This document shows positions 8,314 through 14,762 of a stretch of DNA of 27,178 bases, piece after piece (within the stretch, counting starts at the first letter, position 1; every line of letters begins with the position of its first letter). Origin of the DNA: a virus. The stretch lies in the IMG/VR virus record IMGVR_UViG_3300033388_002123, positions 1-27,178 of that record. One strand, written 5' to 3'. Made by a program: the position numbers and the translations under genes. Below the pieces are notes generated by a model. It made no database searches and was not told the origin of the DNA. It saw nothing but the letters and a program-made list of their open reading frames with translations.

Positions 8314-9411
8314 TTACAGCCCTCCATATCGTACCGTACCGGGACGGCGGGTCTTACGTGTTAGTTCACCCTTCAGCTTATCTATCTCGGCATCAAACTC
8401 TGCCATTTTAGCTACAGCTTTTACTGGGTCATAAGTATCGGAATCTGTATCGTCCAGAGCTTTCGATTTAGCGTATATGAGTAGCGCCATCTGGTGTCTG
8501 GTATCAGTTAGTTCGGTTGTGACTGAATCAGCTGTGATCGTAGTTGCTGGGTATCTAACGTAGTATAGCGTAATACTTGAATGCACATGCTCGATTGTGC
8601 GCAGGACTGATGCTGATGTTATCGTAGAATCGCTGGACGCCCCACTGGGATTCTCCAGTCTTACCCACAAGGACGTGCCTGTAGCCACCCACGCTTCGTC
8701 TACATCTATAGCGTTGTCGCCACCAGCGAAGATATCTGAAGCCCCTTGGGTAGTGCCTATATACACTCGGCTGTTATTCGCCGTTTTGTTCACAGTTACA
8801 GTATAGGTTTCACCGGCTACCGTAGTGGCCTCTTGATCTATGAAGCATACTCGCGCGCCGCCACCCGACCCGTAATCAAGTACAAGTTCCCCTGCAACTA
8901 CTGTCGCGGTAGCAGTACCTGTAGTCCCATCAGTCCAGCCTGTAGTGGCGGTATCGAAATCTGGATTAGTGAGCATCTCTTCAGTAGTTTCATCTACACC
9001 TCCGTCGTACTGAGGAGTTAGCCTCGCTTTACCAAATACCTCGTCAACTACGAACATACGTGGTGTGCCCGTAACGGTTTCCCAGTTCGTTGTTAGTTCG
9101 TCCCCATACTCACCTGTAGCTAGTAAACCATCAAGTTCGTTGAAGTTAACTATCTCTAGTGGAGTATTAACATCCTCCATCTTTACCCTACGGAAGCGAA
9201 TAGCATCAGTTGGGAGCGTTACATATGGCATCTCATGCGGATCGACATCTACTACAACAGTGTCTTTGAATATCTCCGTCCGCGCAGCAAACTCACGCTC
9301 AGCCTCGTTCAAGAGGATAGCGACTTGGTCGTCAGACCATAGATACGGCTCTTCCGTATCAGCATTCTGAATACGAAACTGAGTTATTAAGGTTTCTATA
9401 GAATGAGCCAT
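8314..9411 (-). CDS. head-tail adaptor with inserted jelly-roll (CBM-like) domain
   Basis: 365 residues. Residues 1-140 ('SIETLITQFRIQ', 'WSDDQVAILLNEAEREF', 'LPTDAIRFRRVKM', 'GTPRMFVVDE') and 271-365 ('ITLYYVRYPAT', 'LTDTRHQMALLIYAKSKAL', helical end) have the layout of podovirus head-tail adaptors that dock under the portal. Between them, residues about 145-271 form a separate beta-rich unit: it opens 'LTNPDFDTATTGWT', continues 'AGETYTVTVNKT', and ends in a 'SITSASVL'-like strand. That is the usual appearance of a carbohydrate-binding-type jelly roll. An insertion at this place is unusual. The next gene upstream ends 3 bases before this ATG. Confidence 0.8.
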   Translation of the reverse strand: MAHSIETLITQFRIQNADTEEPYLWSDDQVAILLNEAEREFAARTEIFKDTVVVDVDPHEMPYVTLPTDAIRFRRVKMEDVNTPLEIVNFNELDGLLATGEYGDELTTNWETVTGTPRMFVVDEVFGKARLTPQYDGGVDETTEEMLTNPDFDTATTGWTDGTTGTATATVVAGELVLDYGSGGGARVCFIDQEATTVAGETYTVTVNKTANNSRVYIGTTQGASDIFAGGDNAIDVDEAWVATGTSLWVRLENPSGASSDSTITSASVLRTIEHVHSSITLYYVRYPATTITADSVTTELTDTRHQMALLIYAKSKALDDTDSDTYDPVKAVAKMAEFDAEIDKLKGELTRKTRRPGTVRYGGL

Positions 9412-9414
9412 GAT

Positions 9415-9711
9415 CTATGTAGTCTCCGTTGCGGTGTATTCATACACCATTTCGTCCATATTATACTGGTATTGGGGGGTGTTAGATACCCCATAATTTA
9501 TCGTTATGACCTCGCTGACTGAGTATTCGTAGAGGCTTTGAGCCAGAGAGCACACAGAAGTCACCGCAGATACCGTGTAATTATAAACAACATCGGAAGT
9601 TAGCGCCCACGTTCCCTGAAAAAACGCTGCGATACACGCAAACCAGCCATCCGCAGTGACGCACTCAGTGTCAGCTGTAACATCAGCACTATCTGCGGTA
9701 ACTATCGTCAT
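9415..9711 (-). CDS. small hypothetical protein, Tyr/Thr/Val-rich
   Basis: 98 residues. The ATG overlaps the upstream stop by one base (TAATG), with SD GAGGT seven bases before, so translation is probably coupled. The sequence is rich in Thr, Val, Tyr and Ala and poor in Lys/Arg, with repeated 'YEY' and 'TADS/TADTE'-like segments and a semi-hydrophobic central stretch ('WFACIAAFFQGTWAL', about residues 23-37) that might be membrane-active or buried. Four Cys lie in the first 60 residues but not in a zinc-binding pattern. Its position directly before the adaptor suggests a minor virion component. No family is recognised. Confidence 0.65.
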   Translation of the reverse strand: MTIVTADSADVTADTECVTADGWFACIAAFFQGTWALTSDVVYNYTVSAVTSVCSLAQSLYEYSVSEVITINYGVSNTPQYQYNMDEMVYEYTATETT

Positions 9712-9989
9712 TAGTCAACCTCAGTCTGAATGAGCGCCGCATCATCCCGAAGCGCCTGCATTGCGGTTTCCTTTGTGGCTTCCACTGCATCGACCTCCGC
9801 TTTCGCTTGATCCGCCAAATGATCCCGCATTGCGGCCATTTTTAATATACGCAGAGCAAACTGTTCTGGGGTTTCACCGTCTAGTTTTTTTCGTTGGTAC
9901 CAGACAGCGAAATAAGGGCGTAGCCTTCTATTAACGGTGACAGTTACATCTATATTATTTGCAGCTGCTGGTAATCTTGATATTGCCAT
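9711..9989 (-). CDS. small hypothetical phage protein with helical C-terminus
   Basis: 92 residues with a clear SD (GGAGAG seven bases before ATG) formed partly by the end of the fibre-like gene. The N-terminal half ('IDVTVTVNRRLRPYFAVWYQ') is beta-like. The middle 'DGETPEQFALRILKMAAMRDH' and the remainder are strongly helical and charged, likely coiled-coil. A segment like 'GETPE.FA.R.LK..A..D' appears in small proteins of many phage tail regions, so it is probably a real, conserved virion-module gene. Its role is unknown. It is translationally coupled to the following 98-residue gene. Confidence 0.7.
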   Translation of the reverse strand: MAISRLPAAANNIDVTVTVNRRLRPYFAVWYQRKKLDGETPEQFALRILKMAAMRDHLADQAKAEVDAVEATKETAMQALRDDAALIQTEVD

Positions 9990-10001
9990 TTTTTTGCTCT
10001 C

Positions 10002-11636
10002 CTAGTGTTTAACAGTTAAATCGCCTTGTGTTACTGATATTGAATTACTAACATCTGATGTGCCCCACTGAGCCGTTACCAATAAAGCACTTGATGTAGT
10101 TGTATTAATACTGTGGGTAGTTGCTTCTGCGTCACTTATTGTTGAATTACTGTCTGAGTATTCAGCGAAATCTATAACAGTCCCGCTAGAGCCGATTGTC
10201 CTTACTGTTAAGTGGTACTCAAATTTCCATCCCGTTGAACCATTAGGGGGGACTGCGGCTATAGTGTGGATTATTGATCCGTCTAAGGATACCTCAAAAG
10301 TAATAGCCTCGGAAGCAGACTTAGCGTTCAAGTGACCTGAGAGGTTAAGTAGCAGCCTTTGATCTATATATACCCCGTCAGCTGCAAGGGTATAAGTGTA
10401 TATAGTTTCTTTTGCGGCAGTAGTATCGAAAGTAGTTGTTGAAGTTATTACGTCATATGTTCTAACTAGCGCGCCTCTTACACCATCAGTGAAGTATAAA
10501 TGACCGTCTATATACTCCATCGCCCCGTCTTCAGGGGTTGTCATCAACGTACCGCTTTGTAGTTTAAGCGGGGACGTACCTGCTGTTGCGGTTCCTGCTG
10601 GTAGTGTCAGTCCATTCGCTTGGATGTTAACTCTTCCGCTTCCTGTTAATGCTGGGTCTATTACTAAATCAGATGCATTATAATAAATAGAGGCATCCTG
10701 ACCCGCACCAAAAACAATATCTGCACCTGCATCATCACCGGCCAACCAAATCCCGGTTGCTGTTCCTGAAATTTTTGCAGGGTCTTGTTTGGTGATCTGG
10801 ATGCCAAGAACATCAACGGAAGGTGTTCCAGAAATAACCGCAGGGGTCATCACTTCCACGAAAAGACCACGGACTGTCGTTGGCATTGAGCCGCTCAATG
10901 TGGCATTGTAAGTGTTCGTCGCGACATGGAAACCGTTGAGTTCATCTGCGACAAGGCCGCTACCGCTCACATCAAACAGTAATGCGCCTACACGGTATGC
11001 AGAAAGTATACCGGCGCTTTTGGATGTCGTTCTGCTAAAGTCTGCAACATACATTGCCCCTTCTGTCCAATCCCCTGAAACCCCTGACGCTGACTGTATA
11101 AGTTCCGACACAATGCCTTCTACTCTAGGAGGAAAAGCGTCTACAACCCCTGCCATAGTACATGTACCGCGCAAAGCCGTGGCTGATGAGTTTGATGTAG
11201 TTGACGTGCTTATTATGTCAAAACCAAGACCAATCACTTCCGATGATGCACTGGTCTTGGTTATATCAAGGCCGCTATTCATTGACATGTTTTTTGGGAT
11301 TGCCCCCCTGTTTACATCAGGGTCGATTTGCAGTTCTGTACCATCCCAATGAAAAGACGCATCACTACCATTTCCGAAAAACAACTTGTTGCTGTCCGTG
11401 AAACTAGTGTTGCCTGTCATTACCCCACCGGATAACGGCAGGTAATCAGCGCTATCAAAGTCGCTTATCTGGCTTTCGGTGATACTGATAGACGCTTGGG
11501 TAAAGTGGATCGTGCCTTCAGCTGCATGCGCGTACATCTCAACGAAGTTTGCGTTAGTTTTCTCAAACGCCGTGAATAGGTCCTCGCCTGTCTCGTCACC
11601 AGCGATCGTCCCGTGGTTTATATCCTGTATAGCCAT
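10002..11636 (-). CDS. tail fibre / receptor-binding-like protein
   Basis: 544 residues. Evidence for a fibre comes from 'DYLPLSGGVMTGN' (about residues 64-76), a motif common in phage fibres. Two copies of an 'FG.G.DAS...L.IDP' module also occur, at about residues 87-106 and 309-328, as does the typical fibre segment 'MEYIDGHLYFTDGVRGALVR' at about 373-392. The last 150 residues look like a beta-sandwich tip. Residues 110-305 between the two modules are Ser/Thr/Gly-rich and could be an inserted or exchanged shaft. The start overlaps the upstream stop (TAATG), so it is probably coupled to the BppU-like gene. Finding a fibre gene between capsid and adaptor genes is notable. Confidence 0.75.
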   Translation of the reverse strand: MAIQDINHGTIAGDETGEDLFTAFEKTNANFVEMYAHAAEGTIHFTQASISITESQISDFDSADYLPLSGGVMTGNTSFTDSNKLFFGNGSDASFHWDGTELQIDPDVNRGAIPKNMSMNSGLDITKTSASSEVIGLGFDIISTSTTSNSSATALRGTCTMAGVVDAFPPRVEGIVSELIQSASGVSGDWTEGAMYVADFSRTTSKSAGILSAYRVGALLFDVSGSGLVADELNGFHVATNTYNATLSGSMPTTVRGLFVEVMTPAVISGTPSVDVLGIQITKQDPAKISGTATGIWLAGDDAGADIVFGAGQDASIYYNASDLVIDPALTGSGRVNIQANGLTLPAGTATAGTSPLKLQSGTLMTTPEDGAMEYIDGHLYFTDGVRGALVRTYDVITSTTTFDTTAAKETIYTYTLAADGVYIDQRLLLNLSGHLNAKSASEAITFEVSLDGSIIHTIAAVPPNGSTGWKFEYHLTVRTIGSSGTVIDFAEYSDSNSTISDAEATTHSINTTTSSALLVTAQWGTSDVSNSISVTQGDLTVKH

Positions 11637-11995
11637 TATGTGTTACTCAGCGTTATGTCCTGAAGCACCTTCACAGTACCTATACCGATAGTCTCTACAT
11701 CAGGAGGGGAACCTCCTATGACACGTTGTATGTCGTATTTATAAACCCCCACCGGTATTGCGTCGGTTTCTGTTGAGGTGAGCGTAAAGGTGACTATGCC
11801 ATTCGTAGCGTCACCCCCCAATGCCGTGACATTAGACTGGTGTATAGCCGCCGAGTCCGCGTCATCAATAAGAGTTTTTAACGTGATCCAGAACACCCAG
11901 TTTGTTATATCTACCGCGTTGCCGCTAGTAGCGTTTGTAACGGTGAATGTATATACCTTAGTGTCCCCACGATAAAAGTTACTTAGTGTGATCAT
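11636..11995 (-). CDS. BppU/Ig-like N-terminal-domain structural protein
   Basis: 119 residues. The pattern 'FYRGDTKVYTFTVTNATSGN AVDITNW' followed by a central 'GIVTFTLTSTETDAIPVGVY' and 'YDIQ' resembles the N-terminal domain of phage baseplate-upper-type (BppU) proteins and related Ig-like attachment domains ('rGDt..~~f.v.d..g.pvDlt' then 'G.Y.ydiq'). It probably acts as a small attachment or decoration piece working with the fibre encoded next, with which it shares a one-base stop/start overlap. The upstream stop also overlaps its ATG (TAATG), so three genes are chained by coupling. Confidence 0.65.
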   Translation of the reverse strand: MITLSNFYRGDTKVYTFTVTNATSGNAVDITNWVFWITLKTLIDDADSAAIHQSNVTALGGDATNGIVTFTLTSTETDAIPVGVYKYDIQRVIGGSPPDVETIGIGTVKVLQDITLSNT

Positions 11996-12528
11996 TAACC
12001 CGCCTTCGCCCTTTTCTTAGGAGCTGCTTTTCGTTTCTTAGGAGCTGCTCTTTTCTTAGGAGCTACTTTCTTAGTAACTACGGTAGTTGTTATGGTTTCT
12101 TCTATTTCTTCGCTTTTAGCCTCTACCTTCGCACCCGCGTTAGCCTGACTAGCTTCCTGATGACGAAGAGCCTTGTACTCATCCCACAACAGGCTGTTTT
12201 CTTTCTCGTCGACTTTGAATTTTGTTTTTAGTCGAACCTCTTTAAGGACTGGAACTCCGGCTGCGGTGAACGTACCTCGTTCGTTAAGCGCGACCATAGT
12301 ATCATACGCTTCGAATACAGCCGCTTTTCGTGCCATTCCGACTGGAGCTGGTATTTGTGCTTTTCTTTGTAGTGATGGTAGTTCTTCACCCTCTGCCGGT
12401 ATAGCGCCTTTGGCCATAACAGCTTCTATACAACTGGGCGGGACGTTAACAGGTACGTCTCTTTTAAAACCGATAGTATGACCTAGAGTGGTCGATACTG
12501 TAATATCTCTATTCATAACCATTTTCAT
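11995..12528 (-). CDS. virion-associated protein with lysine-rich histone-like tail
   Basis: 177 residues with SD GGAGAG. Residues 1-60 ('VSTTLGHTIGFKRDVPVNVP', 'PSCIEAVMAKGAIPAEG') look like a small phage domain often found just after capsid genes. Residues 65-120 are mixed helix. Residues 130-150 are acidic and Thr-rich. The last 25 residues are built from 'APKKR' repeats, like a histone H1 tail, and are encoded by three 18-21 bp DNA repeats containing TTTCTTAGGAGCTGCT (or a one-base variant) on the plus strand at 12013, 12034 and 12052. The basic tail could bind packaged DNA or RNA; this is inference. It is the first gene after the terminator at 12548-12580. Confidence 0.7.
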   Translation of the reverse strand: MKMVMNRDITVSTTLGHTIGFKRDVPVNVPPSCIEAVMAKGAIPAEGEELPSLQRKAQIPAPVGMARKAAVFEAYDTMVALNERGTFTAAGVPVLKEVRLKTKFKVDEKENSLLWDEYKALRHQEASQANAGAKVEAKSEEIEETITTTVVTKKVAPKKRAAPKKRKAAPKKRAKAG

Positions 12529-12547
12529 TGCTTTGCTCTCCTACTAG

Positions 12548-12580
12548 AAAAAAAGGGAGGCGAGATGCCTCCCTTTTTTA
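12548..12580. terminator. bidirectional intrinsic terminator
   Basis: Stem GGGAGGC (12555-12561) pairs with GCCTCCC (12567-12573) around a 5-base loop. It is flanked by A7 on one side and T6 on the other, so it can end transcripts in both directions. It lies in the 63-base gap after the putative decoration gene on the leftward strand. It would partly separate capsid gene transcription from the fibre and adaptor genes downstream. Confidence 0.85.
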
Positions 12581-12591
12581 GTTTACTACTC

Positions 12592-13029
12592 TTACGCCGG
12601 TGCTACAGGCTGAACTTCATTGGCCCTGTCGTCGAGAATATACTCAACATCGAGATAGCCAGCGCCAGTAGTTGATGCGTCAGTAGCAATCGCTACGTCC
12701 AGATCAATGGTATCTAGAGTTGAAAACCCTGTTTCACCATCGGCCCCGAACTGACCCGTGAAGTTAGTGCGGCCGAGGGTTTTGAGGTCGGTATCTGCTA
12801 AATACTTAGCAGCATCCCCACCAATTCCTACAGACGCCGTAACTGCCCCGGTAGAGTCGAAGACCGTGGTGACGGCTAGCGCCCCACCTACGATCGTAGC
12901 TCCAGCAGGCATATCCATTGCTGCAAAAACGGTAGTTGCAGTAACTGCACCAGCGTTAAAGTCAGCAAACGTGAAATACACACGAGCGAACAGCGGATAC
13001 TGTCTGTTAGTGCTTTTTGTAATAGCCAT
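12592..13029 (-). CDS. putative head decoration / capsid-associated protein
   Basis: 145 residues with a strong SD (GGGGG eight bases before ATG). It is Ala/Thr/Val/Gly-rich and beta-like, with 'AMDMPAGATIVGGALAVTT', 'VTASVGIGGDAAKYL' and 'GYLDVEYILDD'. It lies immediately downstream of the major capsid gene (15-base gap) and immediately before a strong terminator, the usual place for an abundant decoration or head-fibre protein. The assignment rests on position and composition; no defining motif is visible. Alternatives are a stabilising cement protein or a minor capsid protein. Confidence 0.7.
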   Translation of the reverse strand: MAITKSTNRQYPLFARVYFTFADFNAGAVTATTVFAAMDMPAGATIVGGALAVTTVFDSTGAVTASVGIGGDAAKYLADTDLKTLGRTNFTGQFGADGETGFSTLDTIDLDVAIATDASTTGAGYLDVEYILDDRANEVQPVAPA

Positions 13030-13044
13030 TTTTAAATCCCCCTA

Positions 13045-14157
13045 TTAATACGCTGTGTTGACACGTAGAACACCGAAGTCTTCGTCGGTGTCTGTGACTT
13101 GAGATTTGAAAACTGGCTTCAGCATACCTGCGATCTTACCTACAGAGATACCCTGTTGGTTGTCGTAGTCAAAACCCTTTTCCACCCATTCAGGAGTACC
13201 GATGTCTGCATAACCCATTGCCTGCGCACCGCAGAACAATACTGCCTGACCATCGACATCTGAACCTGAACCCCACTTGCCAGAACCTGAAGTCGCGCCA
13301 GAAGTGTTATACACATGACGGTGTTCGCGGATAGCTAGACCATCTACATAGATAACGTCGGTGCCTTTGAACAGCGGATTACCATCAGACCGTTTCATCG
13401 CATTGCGATAAGCAGCTAGGAAATCAGTATCCATCTTCAACCGAGCCAAGCCCTGAGGAGTCATGAAGACATTATAAACTTCCATGCCTTCTGAACCACG
13501 AATTGGCTTGATGTAGTTGTCCTTCATGTACGCCTTCACTCTAATCAGCATTTCCCAATTAGGAATGTCGGTAGCTTCAATCGTAGCGGTATTACCGGCA
13601 TCGAGAGTAGTTGTAGACAAATCCCAGTTAAGATGACGATTAGTAGATGGAGCGGTTACATCCCCTGCATAAGACAGGTATTGTAAATCCGAGCCCGTAC
13701 GCGCCTGACCGGTATTTTTCTGAGAATATGCAACCCCAGAAAGAGTCAGAAACGCCATCTGATCCATACGATCAGCTAACCAGTAAGCTAGTACGTCTTT
13801 TGAATTTTCGCGGAATTTAACGACAGACTTCTGTTCAGCCATACGGCCTTCATGTCTGTTAGCGTGACGCAGCTGATCGATCTGGATTACCTGATCATAA
13901 GCCTTGTTAGCTTCTTCGTTACCTTCCAGTGTGCGATCCCCTGCAACACCATCGCCTTCTAAGTCAGCAACCAATGTGATTACTGCACGAGCACCACGCT
14001 CGTCCTTAGTCAGCTCTGTAATGCGCTGGATCATTGAGTCAGCACTTGAACCCATATAACGGTTCATGAACTGGTGATTACGTGCGGCTTTCCAAAGATC
14101 ACGAGACCATACGGTCTTTTGTTCATCGGTCAGAGCACCGTAGTTTGTTAATGCCAT
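13045..14157 (-). CDS. major capsid protein, N4 gp56-type family
   Basis: 370 residues from the ATG at 14155-14157, chosen because GGAGG lies eight bases upstream. An in-frame TTG at 14172 would give five more residues but overlaps that SD. Family blocks are visible: 'RDLWKAARNHQFMNRYMG' near the N-terminus, 'ITLVADLEGDGVAGDRTLEG' and 'NEEA', 'IDQLRHANRHEGRMAEQKSV', 'LAYWLADRMDQMAFLTLSG', 'FMTPQGLARLKMD' and 'YGNQ-like YDNQQGISVGKIAG' near the end. These match the HK97-fold capsid family named after phage N4 gp56. Length is normal. It is preceded by a 142-base untranslated leader with two hairpins, unusual in this otherwise packed operon, which may help high expression. Confidence 0.92.
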   Translation of the reverse strand: MALTNYGALTDEQKTVWSRDLWKAARNHQFMNRYMGSSADSMIQRITELTKDERGARAVITLVADLEGDGVAGDRTLEGNEEANKAYDQVIQIDQLRHANRHEGRMAEQKSVVKFRENSKDVLAYWLADRMDQMAFLTLSGVAYSQKNTGQARTGSDLQYLSYAGDVTAPSTNRHLNWDLSTTTLDAGNTATIEATDIPNWEMLIRVKAYMKDNYIKPIRGSEGMEVYNVFMTPQGLARLKMDTDFLAAYRNAMKRSDGNPLFKGTDVIYVDGLAIREHRHVYNTSGATSGSGKWGSGSDVDGQAVLFCGAQAMGYADIGTPEWVEKGFDYDNQQGISVGKIAGMLKPVFKSQVTDTDEDFGVLRVNTAY

Positions 14158-14299
14158 TAGGCTATCCTCCAAACAATTAAAAAATAAATGTCTTGGTTTG
14201 CCAGTTCTCGCTCTGACCGCGAAATATCAACCTGTTTTAGGGCTGGAAGAAGCCCGGTTTTTATCGTAAAACCAGTCGTTAAGTCCGAGTCTAGCGCTT
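14158..14299 (-). promoter_or_regulatory. capsid-gene leader with two hairpins
   Basis: 142 bases without a gene between the zinc-ribbon gene and the major capsid gene. Two adjacent perfect inverted repeats are present: GGTTTT/AAAACC (14256-14273, 6-base loop) and GGGCT/AGCCC (14240-14255, 6-base loop). Neither is followed by a U-run on the leftward strand, so neither looks like a terminator of the late transcript. They may be RNA-processing or stability elements for capsid mRNA. No convincing promoter was found. The SD GGAGG for the capsid gene is at the end nearest the gene. Confidence 0.4.
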
Positions 14300-14485
14300 T
14301 TAAACGCTGTCGTCAAATATATTTGTCAGCCCGATTACTCTTTCTTTACAAGAGCTACAAAACACATCCCCGCCAAAATGGAGTTTGAACGTGGTACTCC
14401 CGCATGCGCATACCCATATTTTGGGCCCCTGTTCGGGCTGTTCCTTAGCCGTCTTAGGGGGCCCAAACGGGATTACTTCGCCCAT
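14300..14485 (-). CDS. small zinc-ribbon protein
   Basis: 61 residues from the ATG at 14483-14485, which sits one base after the Tad2-like gene's stop and has a weak SD (GGTGG). A start at 14557 would overlap the upstream gene by about 70 bases and is less likely. Residues 1-20 are polar and Pro-rich ('GEVIPFGPP'). Cys26-X-Cys28 and Cys43-X2-Cys46 ('CACG' and 'CSSC') form a likely zinc ribbon. 'WVCACGSTTFKL' and 'VFCSSCKERV' are typical of short phage zinc-ribbon proteins. The function is unknown. It follows the Tad2-like gene directly, so the two may be a functional pair or simply inserted together. Confidence 0.65.
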   Translation of the reverse strand: MGEVIPFGPPKTAKEQPEQGPKIWVCACGSTTFKLHFGGDVFCSSCKERVIGLTNIFDDSV

Positions 14486-14486
14486 G

Positions 14487-14762
14487 CTACGCTGCCACCA
14501 CCCAGTCTTCTGCGAATAAATCCGATTGAGAAGCCAGCCAAACACCCACTTCCCCATCCACGTATTTCATATCCAGATGCGGCTTGTAAGTAATCTCCGT
14601 ACCTTCAGGGTAAATCCCCAGCAACGGAGCTCTGTTAACTATGAACGTAGAACCGGGGACTTTGAACACAAACACACCCTTACCGTTCCAACCCTCACGA
14701 GCCACTTTGTGACCTTTCTCAAGCAGCTCTAGGGCTACGTCAAATCCGAATACTTCGCTCAT
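14487..14762 (-). CDS. Tad2-like (DUF2829) putative anti-Thoeris protein
   Basis: 91 residues. The family pattern is clear throughout: 'GHKVAREGWNGKG' (17-29), 'PGSTFIVNRAPLLGIYPEG' (36-54), 'HLDM' (62-65), 'VGVWLASQSDLFAEDW' (72-87). This is the DUF2829 / Thoeris anti-defence 2-like family. Characterised phage Tad2 proteins block Thoeris immunity by sequestering the cyclic-ADP-ribose-type signal, and length here is normal. Not every family member has been tested, so the role is inferred. The ATG overlaps the scaffold stop (ATGA) with a strong SD, so it is expressed with late capsid genes, a surprising time for a counter-defence gene unless an internal promoter exists. Confidence 0.8.
   Translation of the reverse strand: MSEVFGFDVALELLEKGHKVAREGWNGKGVFVFKVPGSTFIVNRAPLLGIYPEGTEITYKPHLDMKYVDGEVGVWLASQSDLFAEDWVVAA

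Noticed and set aside
13045-14172. Longer major capsid protein starting at TTG 14172
   Set aside because: The TTG overlaps the SD that serves the ATG at 14157; the shorter start also matches the usual family N-terminus.
14401-14410. Another GCATGCGC site
   Set aside because: It is inside the zinc-ribbon gene with no TTCAGT or matching stem; likely chance.
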